Source: Rhodoferax sp.
Lineage (GTDB): Bacteria; Pseudomonadota; Gammaproteobacteria; Burkholderiales; Burkholderiaceae_C
Length of the DNA: 64,000 nucleotides
Reading direction: 5' to 3'
NCBI RefSeq assembly: GCF_028688795.1
Contig: NZ_JAQTXM010000001.1
Location: forward strand, 124,001-188,000
Shown here: positions 16,933 to 25,427 of the stretch, in pieces
Numbering within the stretch: the stretch's first letter is position 1
How the letters are laid out: the number at the start of each line of letters is the position of its first letter
Program-made: the position numbers and the translations under genes
The notes under the pieces: generated by a model
The model's database searches: none
What the model saw: the letters and a program-made list of their open reading frames with translations, nothing else
Told to the model about the DNA's origin: nothing

Positions 16933-18795
16933 GTGTCCAGGCCAGCACCCACCACCACAGACATCAAGGACAAAAAGAAATCCGGCGTCCATCGACCCCG
17001 GGCTGATTTAAGCGTTGGTGGCTTCCACCTAAGGTCATCCCGTTCAGTGGTCGCCCTGTGTGCTGCGCTCGCCGGGGTTGCGTGGATCTACCCAGCGGCA
17101 GCTGAACCTGTATTGACGTGGACGACCGTTGTCAACAACGGCGTTGTGGCGCCGGATCCAACAAATCCGACTTCTGCGCAGCTGTTCAACAGCTACAGCG
17201 GGTCGTCGGTGAACAACGACGCACTGGTCGTGTTCCGCGGTCGCACGCAGGGCGGCGAGACCGGACGGGTCTCGGGCGTGTTCTCACGCGACATGAGCGT
17301 GCCTGCAGCGTCGGTGCAAGCCATCGCCGTGGTGGGTGGCACAGTGCCAGAGCCGAACAACCTCACCGCGACGTTCACCGAGTTCCCTTCGCTCCCGCGC
17401 ATAGACGCCGGCTCGACACTAATCGCAACGCGGGGCCAGACAAAGCCGGTGTACACATACCTACTGCCTGACAACACCGAAACGCGCGTCGGCACTACCG
17501 GCATCTACACCACGACTGGCGGTGGGTTGACCACTGGCGAGCAGAAGCTTGGCATGGTGCTTGAACAATCTCAATTCCAGGTGCCGCAGCCAGCCGTCAA
17601 TGGGAATCAACTGCCGTTTGAGCAGTTCCCGGGTGCACCTGCAGCCTTCGACGGTAAATACATTGCGTTCAAGGGCAACTACGCCGATGCCGACGGTACC
17701 GCGCTGACCGGTGTGTTCTACCGCGATCTTCTTAGCAATAACGGCAAAGAGGTTGCCGTGCCGATCGCCTATCGCGGGATGGCGCTGCCGAACCAGCCCG
17801 ACAACGACCCGACCACTGCAGCGATTGTCTTCGGCTCGACCTCACCGCCCAGCGCAGCCAAGGGCAAGGTCGTCTTCACCGGCCTTGACAATGAAGAGGC
17901 ACCTACCGCTGGCGGCATCTACATGGGCAAGGTCGGCACGGACAGAAGCCTGACGACGCTGGTGGCGATTGGCGACACAGTGCCGGGCGTCACGAACGGC
18001 ACCGGCAACGCGCTCAACCTCATCGGTGAAGGCCTGTCCTTTGACGGTCGCTACATGTCCTTCTGGGGTGCTTGGGGCGCCGAAAAGCGCACCGTCACGC
18101 TGAACTGCCCGGCCGACGGCAATGTGGCGGTTCGCAACTTCTGTGCGCTTCAAACGCCGCTGAAGGAACCAGGACTCGACCCCTCTGTACCTAGCAATCA
18201 CACTGGCGTCACGACGCGTGAGGTGCCCGTACACCAAGGCATCTTCCAGAAAGATACCCTCACTGGTGAGTTGAAGCTTGTCGCACAGACCGACTCGAAG
18301 TACGAGGACTTCCTGTTCTGGAACTTCTCCGGCAACGCCGGACAGGACGGTAATGTGGTCACGGAAGAGGAAGAAGGCGCACGCTGGCGCTCCAGCGCCT
18401 TCATCGCCTCCGACGGGCAGAAGGTCGTCTTTAAGGCCCTGGAGACTGACAATGCGTTCGGCCTGTACCTCGACCGCGATGTCAGCGACCTCACCGACCC
18501 GTTCGCGCTGCTGACTTCTAGAATGTTTGGTGAAGCGCTCGACTCCGACTCCCGCGCCGCTGGGTTGTCGCTCACCTCGCTGGGGATTGAGCGCGACTCC
18601 TTCCGCAACGGCTGGCTGGTGATCAATGCAAGCATGGAAGGCATCATCAACGGCGAGGCTCTCGGCTGGGCTGGTGTGTACCTGACACAAGTTGTGCCAG
18701 AGCCATCTAGCGTGGCGCTTATGCTTCTGGCGCTTGGCATCCTAGTGGGCTCAAAACGTCGTCAAATCCGGCACACGGGTGAGTTCAGTCTTTGA
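16933..18795 (+). CDS. PEP-CTERM sorting-domain protein
   Basis: 620 residues from the GTG at 16933; the true start may have been changed by the adjacent IS element. A late hydrophobic signal (SVVALCAALAGVAWIYPAAA, residues 38-57) follows an unusually long polar leader. The body repeats modules such as KVVFTGLDNEEAPTAGGIYM, QKVVFKALETDNAFGLYL and GKYIAFKGNYADADGTAL, like bacterial repeat proteins of exported surfaces. The end is VPEPSS (588-593), a hydrophobic helix and SKRRQ: a PEP-CTERM signal for exosortase processing. No exosortase gene is in this window. Role likely in extracellular matrix or biofilm. Confidence 0.8.
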   Translation: MSRPAPTTTDIKDKKKSGVHRPRADLSVGGFHLRSSRSVVALCAALAGVAWIYPAAAEPVLTWTTVVNNGVVAPDPTNPTSAQLFNSYSGSSVNNDALVVFRGRTQGGETGRVSGVFSRDMSVPAASVQAIAVVGGTVPEPNNLTATFTEFPSLPRIDAGSTLIATRGQTKPVYTYLLPDNTETRVGTTGIYTTTGGGLTTGEQKLGMVLEQSQFQVPQPAVNGNQLPFEQFPGAPAAFDGKYIAFKGNYADADGTALTGVFYRDLLSNNGKEVAVPIAYRGMALPNQPDNDPTTAAIVFGSTSPPSAAKGKVVFTGLDNEEAPTAGGIYMGKVGTDRSLTTLVAIGDTVPGVTNGTGNALNLIGEGLSFDGRYMSFWGAWGAEKRTVTLNCPADGNVAVRNFCALQTPLKEPGLDPSVPSNHTGVTTREVPVHQGIFQKDTLTGELKLVAQTDSKYEDFLFWNFSGNAGQDGNVVTEEEEGARWRSSAFIASDGQKVVFKALETDNAFGLYLDRDVSDLTDPFALLTSRMFGEALDSDSRAAGLSLTSLGIERDSFRNGWLVINASMEGIINGEALGWAGVYLTQVVPEPSSVALMLLALGILVGSKRRQIRHTGEFSL

Positions 18796-18820
18796 TCCAC
18801 TGTTCAACAAGGAGACACGT

Positions 18821-18913
18821 ATGAAAGCACCAAAAGTGAAACTGAGCCGGTTCGCGCTGGCTGCCACAGTTTCATTTTTGGTTGCTGGCTCAGGCACAGG
18901 TGCCACCACCTAA
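18821..18913 (+). pseudogene. Signal-peptide-only ORF, remnant of a secreted protein
   Basis: A strong ribosome site AAGGAG (18809-18814) precedes ATG at 18821. The 30-residue product MKAPKVKLSRFALAATVSFL... ends right after a signal-peptide-like region at a TAA. It closely resembles the start of the secreted protein at 13804 (MK..K...SR..LAA..S.LVAG). Most likely the rest of a paralogous gene has been deleted; a genuine tiny exported peptide is less likely. Confidence 0.6.
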
Positions 18914-19014
18914 AGCCGTCCGCCAGAATTGGGCGTTAGGCCCGAGGAAATTTTGAATTCAAGTTTGGTAACTGTTGCTCCACGGGTGTCAATGCCGTGA
19001 ATAAGGTCGGCTAA

Positions 19015-19983
19015 AGACACGCGTGGCAGCCGTTCACAGGGCCGGACGATGTGGTCGGCTTTGCCAGAAGCCGCATGCAGGCCAACCCGCTTGGCGCGCT
19101 CACGGCGGCCTTGGCTGTGGGCATGCTGCTGGTGCCCCTGCTTGCCTGGTGGCTGGCGAGCCGCATCGCCAAGCCCGTGGCCCGCCTAGAACTGGCGGCA
19201 GCGCATCTGGCCCGGGGCGCCGACCCGGCCCTGTTACCTGAAACCGGACCGCGCGAACTGGCTGAGCTGGCGCGCCACTTCAACCACATGGCGCTGCAAG
19301 TGCGTGAACTCAGCGATGCCCGCGCAACATTGTTTGCCGGGATTTCCCACGACCTGCGTACGCCCCTGACGCGCATGCGGCTGGCGCTGGAAATGCTCTC
19401 GCTCAAACCCGAACCCGGGCTGTTGCAGCGACTTAAGCTTGACATTGACGAGATGAACCAGTTGATCGGGCAATTGCTCGACATTGCCCGCGGCCTGAAG
19501 GTTGAGACCGCCCAAGAGTTCGACCTGGTTGCATGGCTCAGGGAGCGTGCTCAAGTGCAGCACGCGGCCGTTGAAGCAGCCGGCTCAGTCCTGTCGGTGC
19601 ACTGCGTGGATGGTTTGTTTGTGCGGGCACCGCCGGGCATGCTCGCCCGCATCATCGACAATTTTCTGGGCAATGCGTTGCGGTATGCGCCTGGTCCGGT
19701 CGAGTTGGTCGGTCAGGCATTGCCGCCCGCCAAACCTGGAGGGCCGGCCGGTGCGCGCGTGGGTGTGCTCGACCGCGGTACGGGCATTCCAGCCGATCAG
19801 CTTGACGCCGTCATGCGGCCGTTTCACCGCCTGGAGATTTCGCGCAGCCAGGCCACGGGTGGCTTCGGGCTGGGGCTGGCGATCGTGCAGCAACTCGCCC
19901 ACGCGAACGGCTGGGTGGTCCGGCTCGAGGCGCGCGAGGGCGGCGGCCTGGCCGCCTGGGTGGTGTTGCCGGGTGGCGACTGA
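19015..19983 (+). pseudogene. EnvZ-like sensor histidine kinase, N-terminally truncated
   Basis: In-frame coding similarity begins right after a TAA at 19012 (WQPFTGPDDVVGFARSR), with no start codon or ribosome site typical of an intact gene; GTG at 19051 is possible. Present are one membrane segment, a HAMP domain, the H-box FAGISHDLRTPLTRMR (H100 counted from 19051), the N-box FLGNALRYAP and GGFGLGLAIVQQ. Missing are the first membrane span, the periplasmic sensor and the usual upstream ompR-like regulator. The catalytic part is intact, so it is a recent truncation at a rearrangement junction. Confidence 0.75.
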
Positions 19984-20141
19984 GCCGCGCTGCCTCTTAC
20001 CGGTCGACCCTGATCACGCTATTTGGCGTTCAACTAGCCTTTGGCCTTGAGCTGAAGTTGCTCTTGTGCCCGAACCTGGGTCTGCACCTGGGCCTGCGGT
20101 GAGGCCACTAACTATTGATTGTTCAACTGCGGAAAATAGGA

Positions 20142-21179
20142 TTAAAACGTCTCGAAAAACTCTTCCAACCGGTCATGCAACACCCGCTTGGCGGATGCGT
20201 CAATGAAACTGGCCTCGAAGCTGTTGTGTGCCAGTTGCCAGGCGTGTTGGGCGGTGAGCCCGAGCGCGGTAAAGGTCTGGGCGAAGTTTTCGTTGATGTA
20301 ACCACCAAAATACGCCGGGTCATCTGAATTGACCGTGGCCACCAAGCCAGCGTCCAACATGGCGCCCAGGTTGTGCTGCGCCAAGGTGGGGAACACCCGC
20401 AACTTCAGGTTAGACAAGGGGCAGACCGTGAGCGGCACCTTGTCTTGTACCAAGCGCTGGATCAGGGCGGGGTCGCGCAGGGCCTGCACGCCGTGGTCAA
20501 TGCGCTCAACTCTCAAAACATCCAGGGCGCTCCAAATGTAGGCCGGTGGCCCCTCTTCACCCGCATGTGCAACCAGCCTGAAATCAAGTGCGCGCGCTTT
20601 GGCGAACACCTTGGCGAATTTCTCAGGCGGGTGCCCAAGCTCGCTCGATGCCAGACCAATGCCGACCAATTTGTCGCGGTGTGGCAAGGCTTGCTCCAGC
20701 GCTTCAAAGGCTTCGGCCTCGCTCAAATGGCGCAAAAAACACAGGATCAGTGAGGCACTCAGGCCCAGTTTGACTTGGGCATCGACACACGCGCGGTGCA
20801 GGCCGTTGATGACCACATCGGCACTGACACCATGGCCGGTGTGGGTTTGGGTGTCAAAGAAGATCTCGGTGTGCAGCACGTTGTCTGCTGCGGCGCGCTG
20901 CAGGTAGGCCCAGGCCATGTCGTAAAAGTCTTGCTCGGTGCGCAGCACCAAAGTGCCCGCGTGGTAAATGTCCAAAAACTCCTGCAGGTTATTGAACACG
21001 TAGGCGCGCCGCAGTGCTTCCACGTCCGGGTAAGGCACGGCCAAGCCGTTGCGGGCCGCCAGGGCAAACATCAGCTCAGGCTCCAGCGAGCCTTCAATGT
21101 GCATGTGCAGCTCGGCCTTGGGCATGCGCCTGAGCAACTCGGGCAGACGCTCGGAAGAGACCGGTTTCATCAACTTCAT
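20142..21179 (-). CDS. add: Adenosine deaminase
   Basis: 345 residues. Zinc ligands HMHIEG (H25, H27), then [20 protein letters not shown] and [17 protein letters not shown] show the deaminase site. [15 protein letters not shown] is typical of bacterial adenosine deaminases; some of this clade act on adenine instead, so activity on the free base should be considered. It releases ammonia and makes inosine or hypoxanthine, which would feed the xanthine dehydrogenase encoded at 30.5 kb. Its start overlaps the GntR stop. Confidence 0.88.
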   Translation of the reverse strand: MKLMKPVSSERLPELLRRMPKAELHMHIEGSLEPELMFALAARNGLAVPYPDVEALRRAYVFNNLQEFLDIYHAGTLVLRTEQDFYDMAWAYLQRAAADNVLHTEIFFDTQTHTGHGVSADVVINGLHRACVDAQVKLGLSASLILCFLRHLSEAEAFEALEQALPHRDKLVGIGLASSELGHPPEKFAKVFAKARALDFRLVAHAGEEGPPAYIWSALDVLRVERIDHGVQALRDPALIQRLVQDKVPLTVCPLSNLKLRVFPTLAQHNLGAMLDAGLVATVNSDDPAYFGGYINENFAQTFTALGLTAQHAWQLAHNSFEASFIDASAKRVLHDRLEEFFETF

Positions 21180-21856
21180 GAGATTTTTTCCTTTTTCATG
21201 GGCAGCGCGGGGCCGTCACCCTTTTGACAGACTCGCCGTAAAAACTGCCCGGCCACAAACAAATCACGCTCCAGCGCACGCCGCGCCGCAGCCGCATCGC
21301 CAGCGTCCAGCGCGCCCATCAGGTCATCATGGGCGTCATTGAGTACACCCAAGGCGGCATTGTCGTCAAAGAGCTGGTTGGACAACGGGCCCACCTTGAG
21401 CCAAACCGTCTCGATCAAATTCAACAGCAGCGGCGAACCCGCCGCACGGTACAACACCATGTGAAATGCTTCGTTGGCGTCCAGGTATGCCTTGGCATCT
21501 TTGGCCGCCAGCGCCTGCGTCATCACGGCCAGCAGGGCTCTCAACACGTCTTTGTCACCGGCTGACAACCGGAGTGCGCCGCGCTCTGCGGCCTCGCCTT
21601 CAAGCAGCAGGCGGTTTTGCAACACATCGTCAAACTCGGCCTTGGACAGCCGGGGCACCGAGACGCCGCAATTGGGGCTATGCGTCAGGGCACCTTCTGC
21701 GGCCAGACGCAACAAGGCCGCGCGCACCGGCATGGTGCCCATGCCCAGGGCCTGTGCCACCTCACGAATCTTGAGCCGCTCGCCGGGCAAAAAGCGGCCC
21801 ACTGTGACCCACTGCCGCAGCGTGGCGTAGGTGCTGTCTTGTTGGGTGTCAGACAT
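21176..21856 (-). CDS. GntR-family transcriptional regulator (FadR subfamily)
   Basis: 226 residues from the ATG at 21856; ORF may begin 9 bases earlier. The N-terminal winged helix reads [20 protein letters not shown] and [20 protein letters not shown]. The C-terminal FCD ligand domain includes [15 protein letters not shown] and [18 protein letters not shown]. It overlaps the aminotransferase gene upstream and add downstream, so it is probably a local regulator of this amine/purine operon. The ligand is unknown. Confidence 0.88.
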   Translation of the reverse strand: MSDTQQDSTYATLRQWVTVGRFLPGERLKIREVAQALGMGTMPVRAALLRLAAEGALTHSPNCGVSVPRLSKAEFDDVLQNRLLLEGEAAERGALRLSAGDKDVLRALLAVMTQALAAKDAKAYLDANEAFHMVLYRAAGSPLLLNLIETVWLKVGPLSNQLFDDNAALGVLNDAHDDLMGALDAGDAAAARRALERDLFVAGQFLRRVCQKGDGPALPMKKEKIS

Positions 21857-23198
21857 TAGGCGCACCGCTTACAAGTTCCCCTGCCACCCACTGCGCCACC
21901 ACCTCGTCAAACGCCGTCAACAAGCGTTGCACATCGGCCTGTGTGGTCGCCGGGCTGCACAACAGCATGTTGTGAAACGGGGTGATCATGACACCACGGT
22001 TGAGCAGCGCCAAGTGGAGCAAGGATTCCAACTCGGGGTCAAACAACGCCTCGGCCTGGCTGCCGTTGACGGGGGGCACCGGACCAAACTGAAATTCACA
22101 ACGTGCGCCCACCTGCGTGACACACCAGGACAACTGGTGGCGCGCAATACTGGCGCGCAGACCCTCAGCCACCTCCCCCGCCCGGTCCATCATGTGCGCA
22201 AAGGCGGCGTCGGTGGCCACCTCGGCCAGCGTGGCGCGCATGGCGGCCATGGCCAGCATGTTGCCAGTCAGGGTGGTGCCAATGCCCGAGTGGCCGGGCG
22301 GTGCGCTGCGTTTGGCCTGCATGGCGCGTTCGGCCAGTTCCGCACTGAAGCCATAGACAGCACACGGCAAACCCCCGGCAATCGGTTTGCCCAGCACCAG
22401 CGCATCCGGCTGCAAGCCATGGGCGCGCGCGTAGCCGCCGGGGCCACTGCTGAAGGTGTGGGTTTCATCCAGGATCAGCAATGCGCCATGCTGGTGAATC
22501 AAGGTTTGTGCGGCTTCCCAAAAACCAGGCTGCGGCAACACCATGCCAATGTTGGTCATGACCGGCTCGGCCAGCACACAGGCCACGTCACCCGCTTGCA
22601 GCGCCGCTTCCAGGGCAGGCAGGTCATTGAACTCGACCACCACCGTGTGTTGGGTGGGGTCAAACACCTGGCCCAGCAGGCTGTCACGCTGCCGGGGTTG
22701 GCCACCGACCAGGTCCACAAACACGTCGTCCACGGTGCCGTGGTAACAGCCGTTGAACACCAGCAGCTTGTTGCGCCCGGTGGCGGCACGCACCCAGCGC
22801 AACAAAAAGCGGTTGGCGTCGCTGGCCGACAGCGCACTTTGCCACATCGGCAAACCAAAGCGGCGCGCCAGCTCGGCCCCCACCCAGGCGGCGTCATCCC
22901 CGCTGAGCATGGTGGTGCAGCCTTGCGCCACCTGGCGCTGCACGGCCTGCACCACGGCCGGTGGTGCGTGGCCAAACATGGCACCGGTGTCACCCAGGCA
23001 AAAATCCACATAGCTGTGGCCATCGGCGTCCGTGAGGTGGGCGCCCTGTGCGCTGGCCACCTGCAGCGCAAACGGGGTGGACCAGTCGCTCATCCAGTGC
23101 AGCGGCACACCGAACAGCCAGTGTTGCTGGGCTTGCTGCGCGAGGGCTTGGGATTTGGGGTGTTGGGTGATGAAGCGGGCGCGTTCCTGCTCCGCCAT
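21849..23198 (-). CDS. Class-III PLP-dependent aminotransferase (glutamate-1-semialdehyde aminomutase-like)
   Basis: 449 residues from ATG 23198 (MAEQERARFITQHPKS); a longer form from ATG 23243 would begin inside a dispersed repeat, adding MLIKNKTNHQ and further residues that look non-conserved. Motifs: SYVDFCLGDTGAMFGHAPP, VFNGCYHGTVDDVFVDL, the PLP aspartate in LLILDETHTFSSGPGGYARA and the Schiff-base lysine in LVLGKPIAGGLPC. It is not expected to serve haem synthesis, because it lies with a glutamine-synthetase-like gene, a GntR regulator and add. A role in amine or amino-acid catabolism is likelier. Confidence 0.85.
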   Translation of the reverse strand: MAEQERARFITQHPKSQALAQQAQQHWLFGVPLHWMSDWSTPFALQVASAQGAHLTDADGHSYVDFCLGDTGAMFGHAPPAVVQAVQRQVAQGCTTMLSGDDAAWVGAELARRFGLPMWQSALSASDANRFLLRWVRAATGRNKLLVFNGCYHGTVDDVFVDLVGGQPRQRDSLLGQVFDPTQHTVVVEFNDLPALEAALQAGDVACVLAEPVMTNIGMVLPQPGFWEAAQTLIHQHGALLILDETHTFSSGPGGYARAHGLQPDALVLGKPIAGGLPCAVYGFSAELAERAMQAKRSAPPGHSGIGTTLTGNMLAMAAMRATLAEVATDAAFAHMMDRAGEVAEGLRASIARHQLSWCVTQVGARCEFQFGPVPPVNGSQAEALFDPELESLLHLALLNRGVMITPFHNMLLCSPATTQADVQRLLTAFDEVVAQWVAGELVSGAPNV

Positions 23199-23231
23199 GG
23201 CCTGGCGGGTAGGCTGGTGATTGGTTTTGTT

Positions 23232-23767
23232 TTTTATAAGCATTTTTGGCCTCTAGCGCTTTATTTCATTGCGGTAGTAGCTATGTTATTTGTATTTTTT
23301 TGAATGCGAAGGTGGGATTTTTTATCGTTGATTTCCCCACTCTATCCCCCCGCCCTTTCTCGCCCCGCCGGGCGAGAAAGGGAGCTAACAGCCTATTTGT
23401 GCGTGTGTTTTTTGGGGCGACGTACACGCTCCTTTGGCTTGTGGGCGGTAGAGGCCTGATGAGGTTTGGGGGATTTTTGGCGCTTGAGCGCTGTTGACGC
23501 CAGCAAGAACGCTGACGTTCGACCCACCCCAACCGCCTCGTTGGCCGTGGGGTTGTACGTCGTGGTTTAAGTGACGCGGCCAAATACGGCTGTTAGCTCC
23601 CCTTTCCGCCCCGGCGGGGGTGGAAAGGGGTTGGGGGATAGGGGGGGAATCAACGATAAAAAATATCAATCTCAACCTCAACCAATAAGAAAAACAAACA
23701 ACACTATAAAAACAAGAGCTACTCACGCATACGCCACAAGCGCTAGAGGCCAAAAATGCTTATAAAA
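23232..23767. repeat. 536-bp inverted-repeat structure between the GS-like and aminotransferase genes
   Basis: The outermost 30 bp (23232-23261 and 23738-23767) are perfect inverted copies; they are TTTTATAAGCATTTTTGGCC plus CTCTAGCGCTT. Inner arms at 23317-23393 and 23588-23664 are imperfect inverted copies of about 77 bp sharing TTTTTTATCGTTGATT and GCTAACAGCC. Each inner arm contains its own hairpin: a perfect 13-bp stem at 23353-23382 and an imperfect one at 23599-23630. No gene is supported inside. It looks like two copies of one composite repeat in opposite orientation, or a MITE-like element. Confidence 0.85.
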
Positions 23768-23768
23768 C

Positions 23769-25106
23769 TCAAACCAGCAACAGCAAATGCTCCCGTTCCC
23801 AGGAACTGATCACCCGGCTGTAAGTGGCGTACTCCAGCTCTTTCACCGCACAAAACGCTTTCACAAACGACGGCCACAACACCTCGGCCATGGCGTCGCA
23901 GCCACGCATGCGGGTGATGGCGTCTTCCAGGTGGCGGGGCAATTCGTAGTCCAGATCCCAGGCGCTGCTGGTCATCGGGTCTGAGGGATTAAGGCGCTCC
24001 ATCATGCCCAGATAACCACAGCCCAGCGTGGCCGCCATCGCCAGGTAGGGGTTGACATCGACACCAGGCACACGGTTTTCCACCCGCCGGTTGTCTGGCG
24101 ATGACTTGGGGACGCGAATGCCGCAAGTGCGGTTGTCCAGGCCCCATTGCACATTGATCGGGGCCGACATGAAACGTGACAAGCGACGGTACGAATTGAC
24201 GTAAGGCGCCAGCATCGGCATTACCTGCGGCACGTACTTTTGCAAGCCGCCAATGTAATGATTGAAGTGGTCACTACCCGAACCATCGGCATTGGAAAAA
24301 ATGTTGAGCCCGGTGTCCATGTCCAACACGCTTTGGTGAATGTGCATCGCGCTGCCGGGTTCCATCTCCATCGGCTTGGCCATGAAGGTGGCAAAAATGC
24401 CGTGCCGCAGCGCCGTTTCACGCACGGTGCGTTTGAACAAGAACACCCGGTCGGCCAGGTCCATTGGGTCGCCGTGGCTGAAGTTGATTTCCATCTGGCC
24501 CGCGCCCGCCTCATGAATCAGTGTTTCCACACCCAGCCGGTGCACGCTGCAAAACTGCGAGAGCTCCATGAAAAACGGGTCAAAGTCATTCACCGCGTCA
24601 ATCGAATACGACTGCCGCCCGGCCTCGGACTTACCGGTGCGCCCCAGCGGCGGCTGCAAGGGTTCGTGCGGGTTTTGCTGGCGCGCCACCAGATAAAACT
24701 CCATCTCGGGCGCCACCACCGGCTTCCAGCCCTGTTTTTCGTACAACGAGACCACATGGCGCAACACACTGCGCGGCGACAGTTGCACCGGCGAGCCATC
24801 AAACTCATGGCAGTCATGAATCACCACCGCCACCGGTTCCGCCGCCCACGGCACCACCCGTGCGGTGGACACGTCGGGCAGGCACACCATGTCGGGGTCG
24901 GTCTCGCCCACGTAGGGGCCGTTGTCGGGTTGCTGGCCGTTGACGGTGTTGAGCAGCACACTTTTGGGAATGCGCATTTCGCCCGAACTCAAAAACAGGT
25001 CTTTCGGCAGGATCTTGCCGCGGGCAATACCGGTCATGTCGGGAATGACACATTCGACCTCATGGATGCGGTGCTGGTGCAGAAACTGGGTGATGGTGTC
25101 GTTCAT
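23769..25106 (-). CDS. Glutamine synthetase family protein (gamma-glutamylamine synthetase-like)
   Basis: 445 residues, the length of PuuA/GlnT-type enzymes rather than housekeeping GlnA (about 470). Active-site motifs: VAPEMEFYLVARQ, GAGQMEINFSHGDP, SAMHIHQSVLD and NPYLAMAATLGCGYLG. These enzymes join the gamma-carboxyl of glutamate to an amine using ATP. Substrates include putrescine, ethanolamine or anilines; the exact amine is not readable. It is the first gene upstream of the aminotransferase but is separated from it by a 536-bp inverted repeat. Confidence 0.88.
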   Translation of the reverse strand: MNDTITQFLHQHRIHEVECVIPDMTGIARGKILPKDLFLSSGEMRIPKSVLLNTVNGQQPDNGPYVGETDPDMVCLPDVSTARVVPWAAEPVAVVIHDCHEFDGSPVQLSPRSVLRHVVSLYEKQGWKPVVAPEMEFYLVARQQNPHEPLQPPLGRTGKSEAGRQSYSIDAVNDFDPFFMELSQFCSVHRLGVETLIHEAGAGQMEINFSHGDPMDLADRVFLFKRTVRETALRHGIFATFMAKPMEMEPGSAMHIHQSVLDMDTGLNIFSNADGSGSDHFNHYIGGLQKYVPQVMPMLAPYVNSYRRLSRFMSAPINVQWGLDNRTCGIRVPKSSPDNRRVENRVPGVDVNPYLAMAATLGCGYLGMMERLNPSDPMTSSAWDLDYELPRHLEDAITRMRGCDAMAEVLWPSFVKAFCAVKELEYATYSRVISSWEREHLLLLV

Positions 25107-25142
25107 GGCGGGGTGGCAAGGTTTGGTGCATTTGCCTGTTTG

Positions 25143-25203
25143 TGATCAAATTAGTTCAAATGATAGGTTTATTTGTTGCCATTTACCTATTTTTTGATCA
25201 AAT
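25143..25203. promoter_or_regulatory. Candidate operator region upstream of the GS-like gene
   Basis: TGATCAAAT occurs at 25143-25151 and again at 25195-25203, the second within the palindrome TTTGATCAAA. Between them lies an inverted pair ATAGGT (25163-25168) / ACCTAT (25185-25190). The spacing places it 37-97 bp before the start codon on the minus strand. It is a plausible binding site for a local regulator. The rest of 25107-25427 holds only low-complexity G-rich sequence and the terminator. Confidence 0.45.
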
Positions 25204-25385
25204 ATTTAATCGAGCTTGAGCCGTGCGCGGGTTCAGTGGAGATGTTGGCGGCTGTACGGCGGCGGTTGTGGGTGGCTGGGGATGGGTTGGGGTGGCGGCA
25301 TCAAAGATGGGGCCAAAGACCGGCTACAGCCGCAGTAGCATTCACCCCGGTGTCATCGGTCACCAAACGCTGTGCCTGAAAGAGA

Positions 25386-25409
25386 AAAGCCGCCTCAAGG
25401 GCGGCTTTT
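25386..25409 (-). terminator. Terminator after the nucleoside importer operon
   Basis: AGCCGCC (25388-25394) and GGCGGCT (25400-25406) form a stem with a five-base loop and A/T runs on both sides. On the minus strand it lies about 20 bp beyond the binding-protein stop. Confidence 0.8.
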
Positions 25410-25427
25410 ACTCAAACACAAAAACGC

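Noticed and set aside
19984..20141. Short minus-strand frame ending at 20036 (ASPQAQVQTQVRAQEQ...)
   Set aside because: It looks like the Gln-rich C-terminal tail of a lost gene, but only about 23 codons precede an in-frame stop, too little for a feature.
21831..23303. Long plus-strand ORF of 490 codons
   Set aside because: It is antisense to the aminotransferase, which has clear PLP motifs; its composition is that of a shadow frame.
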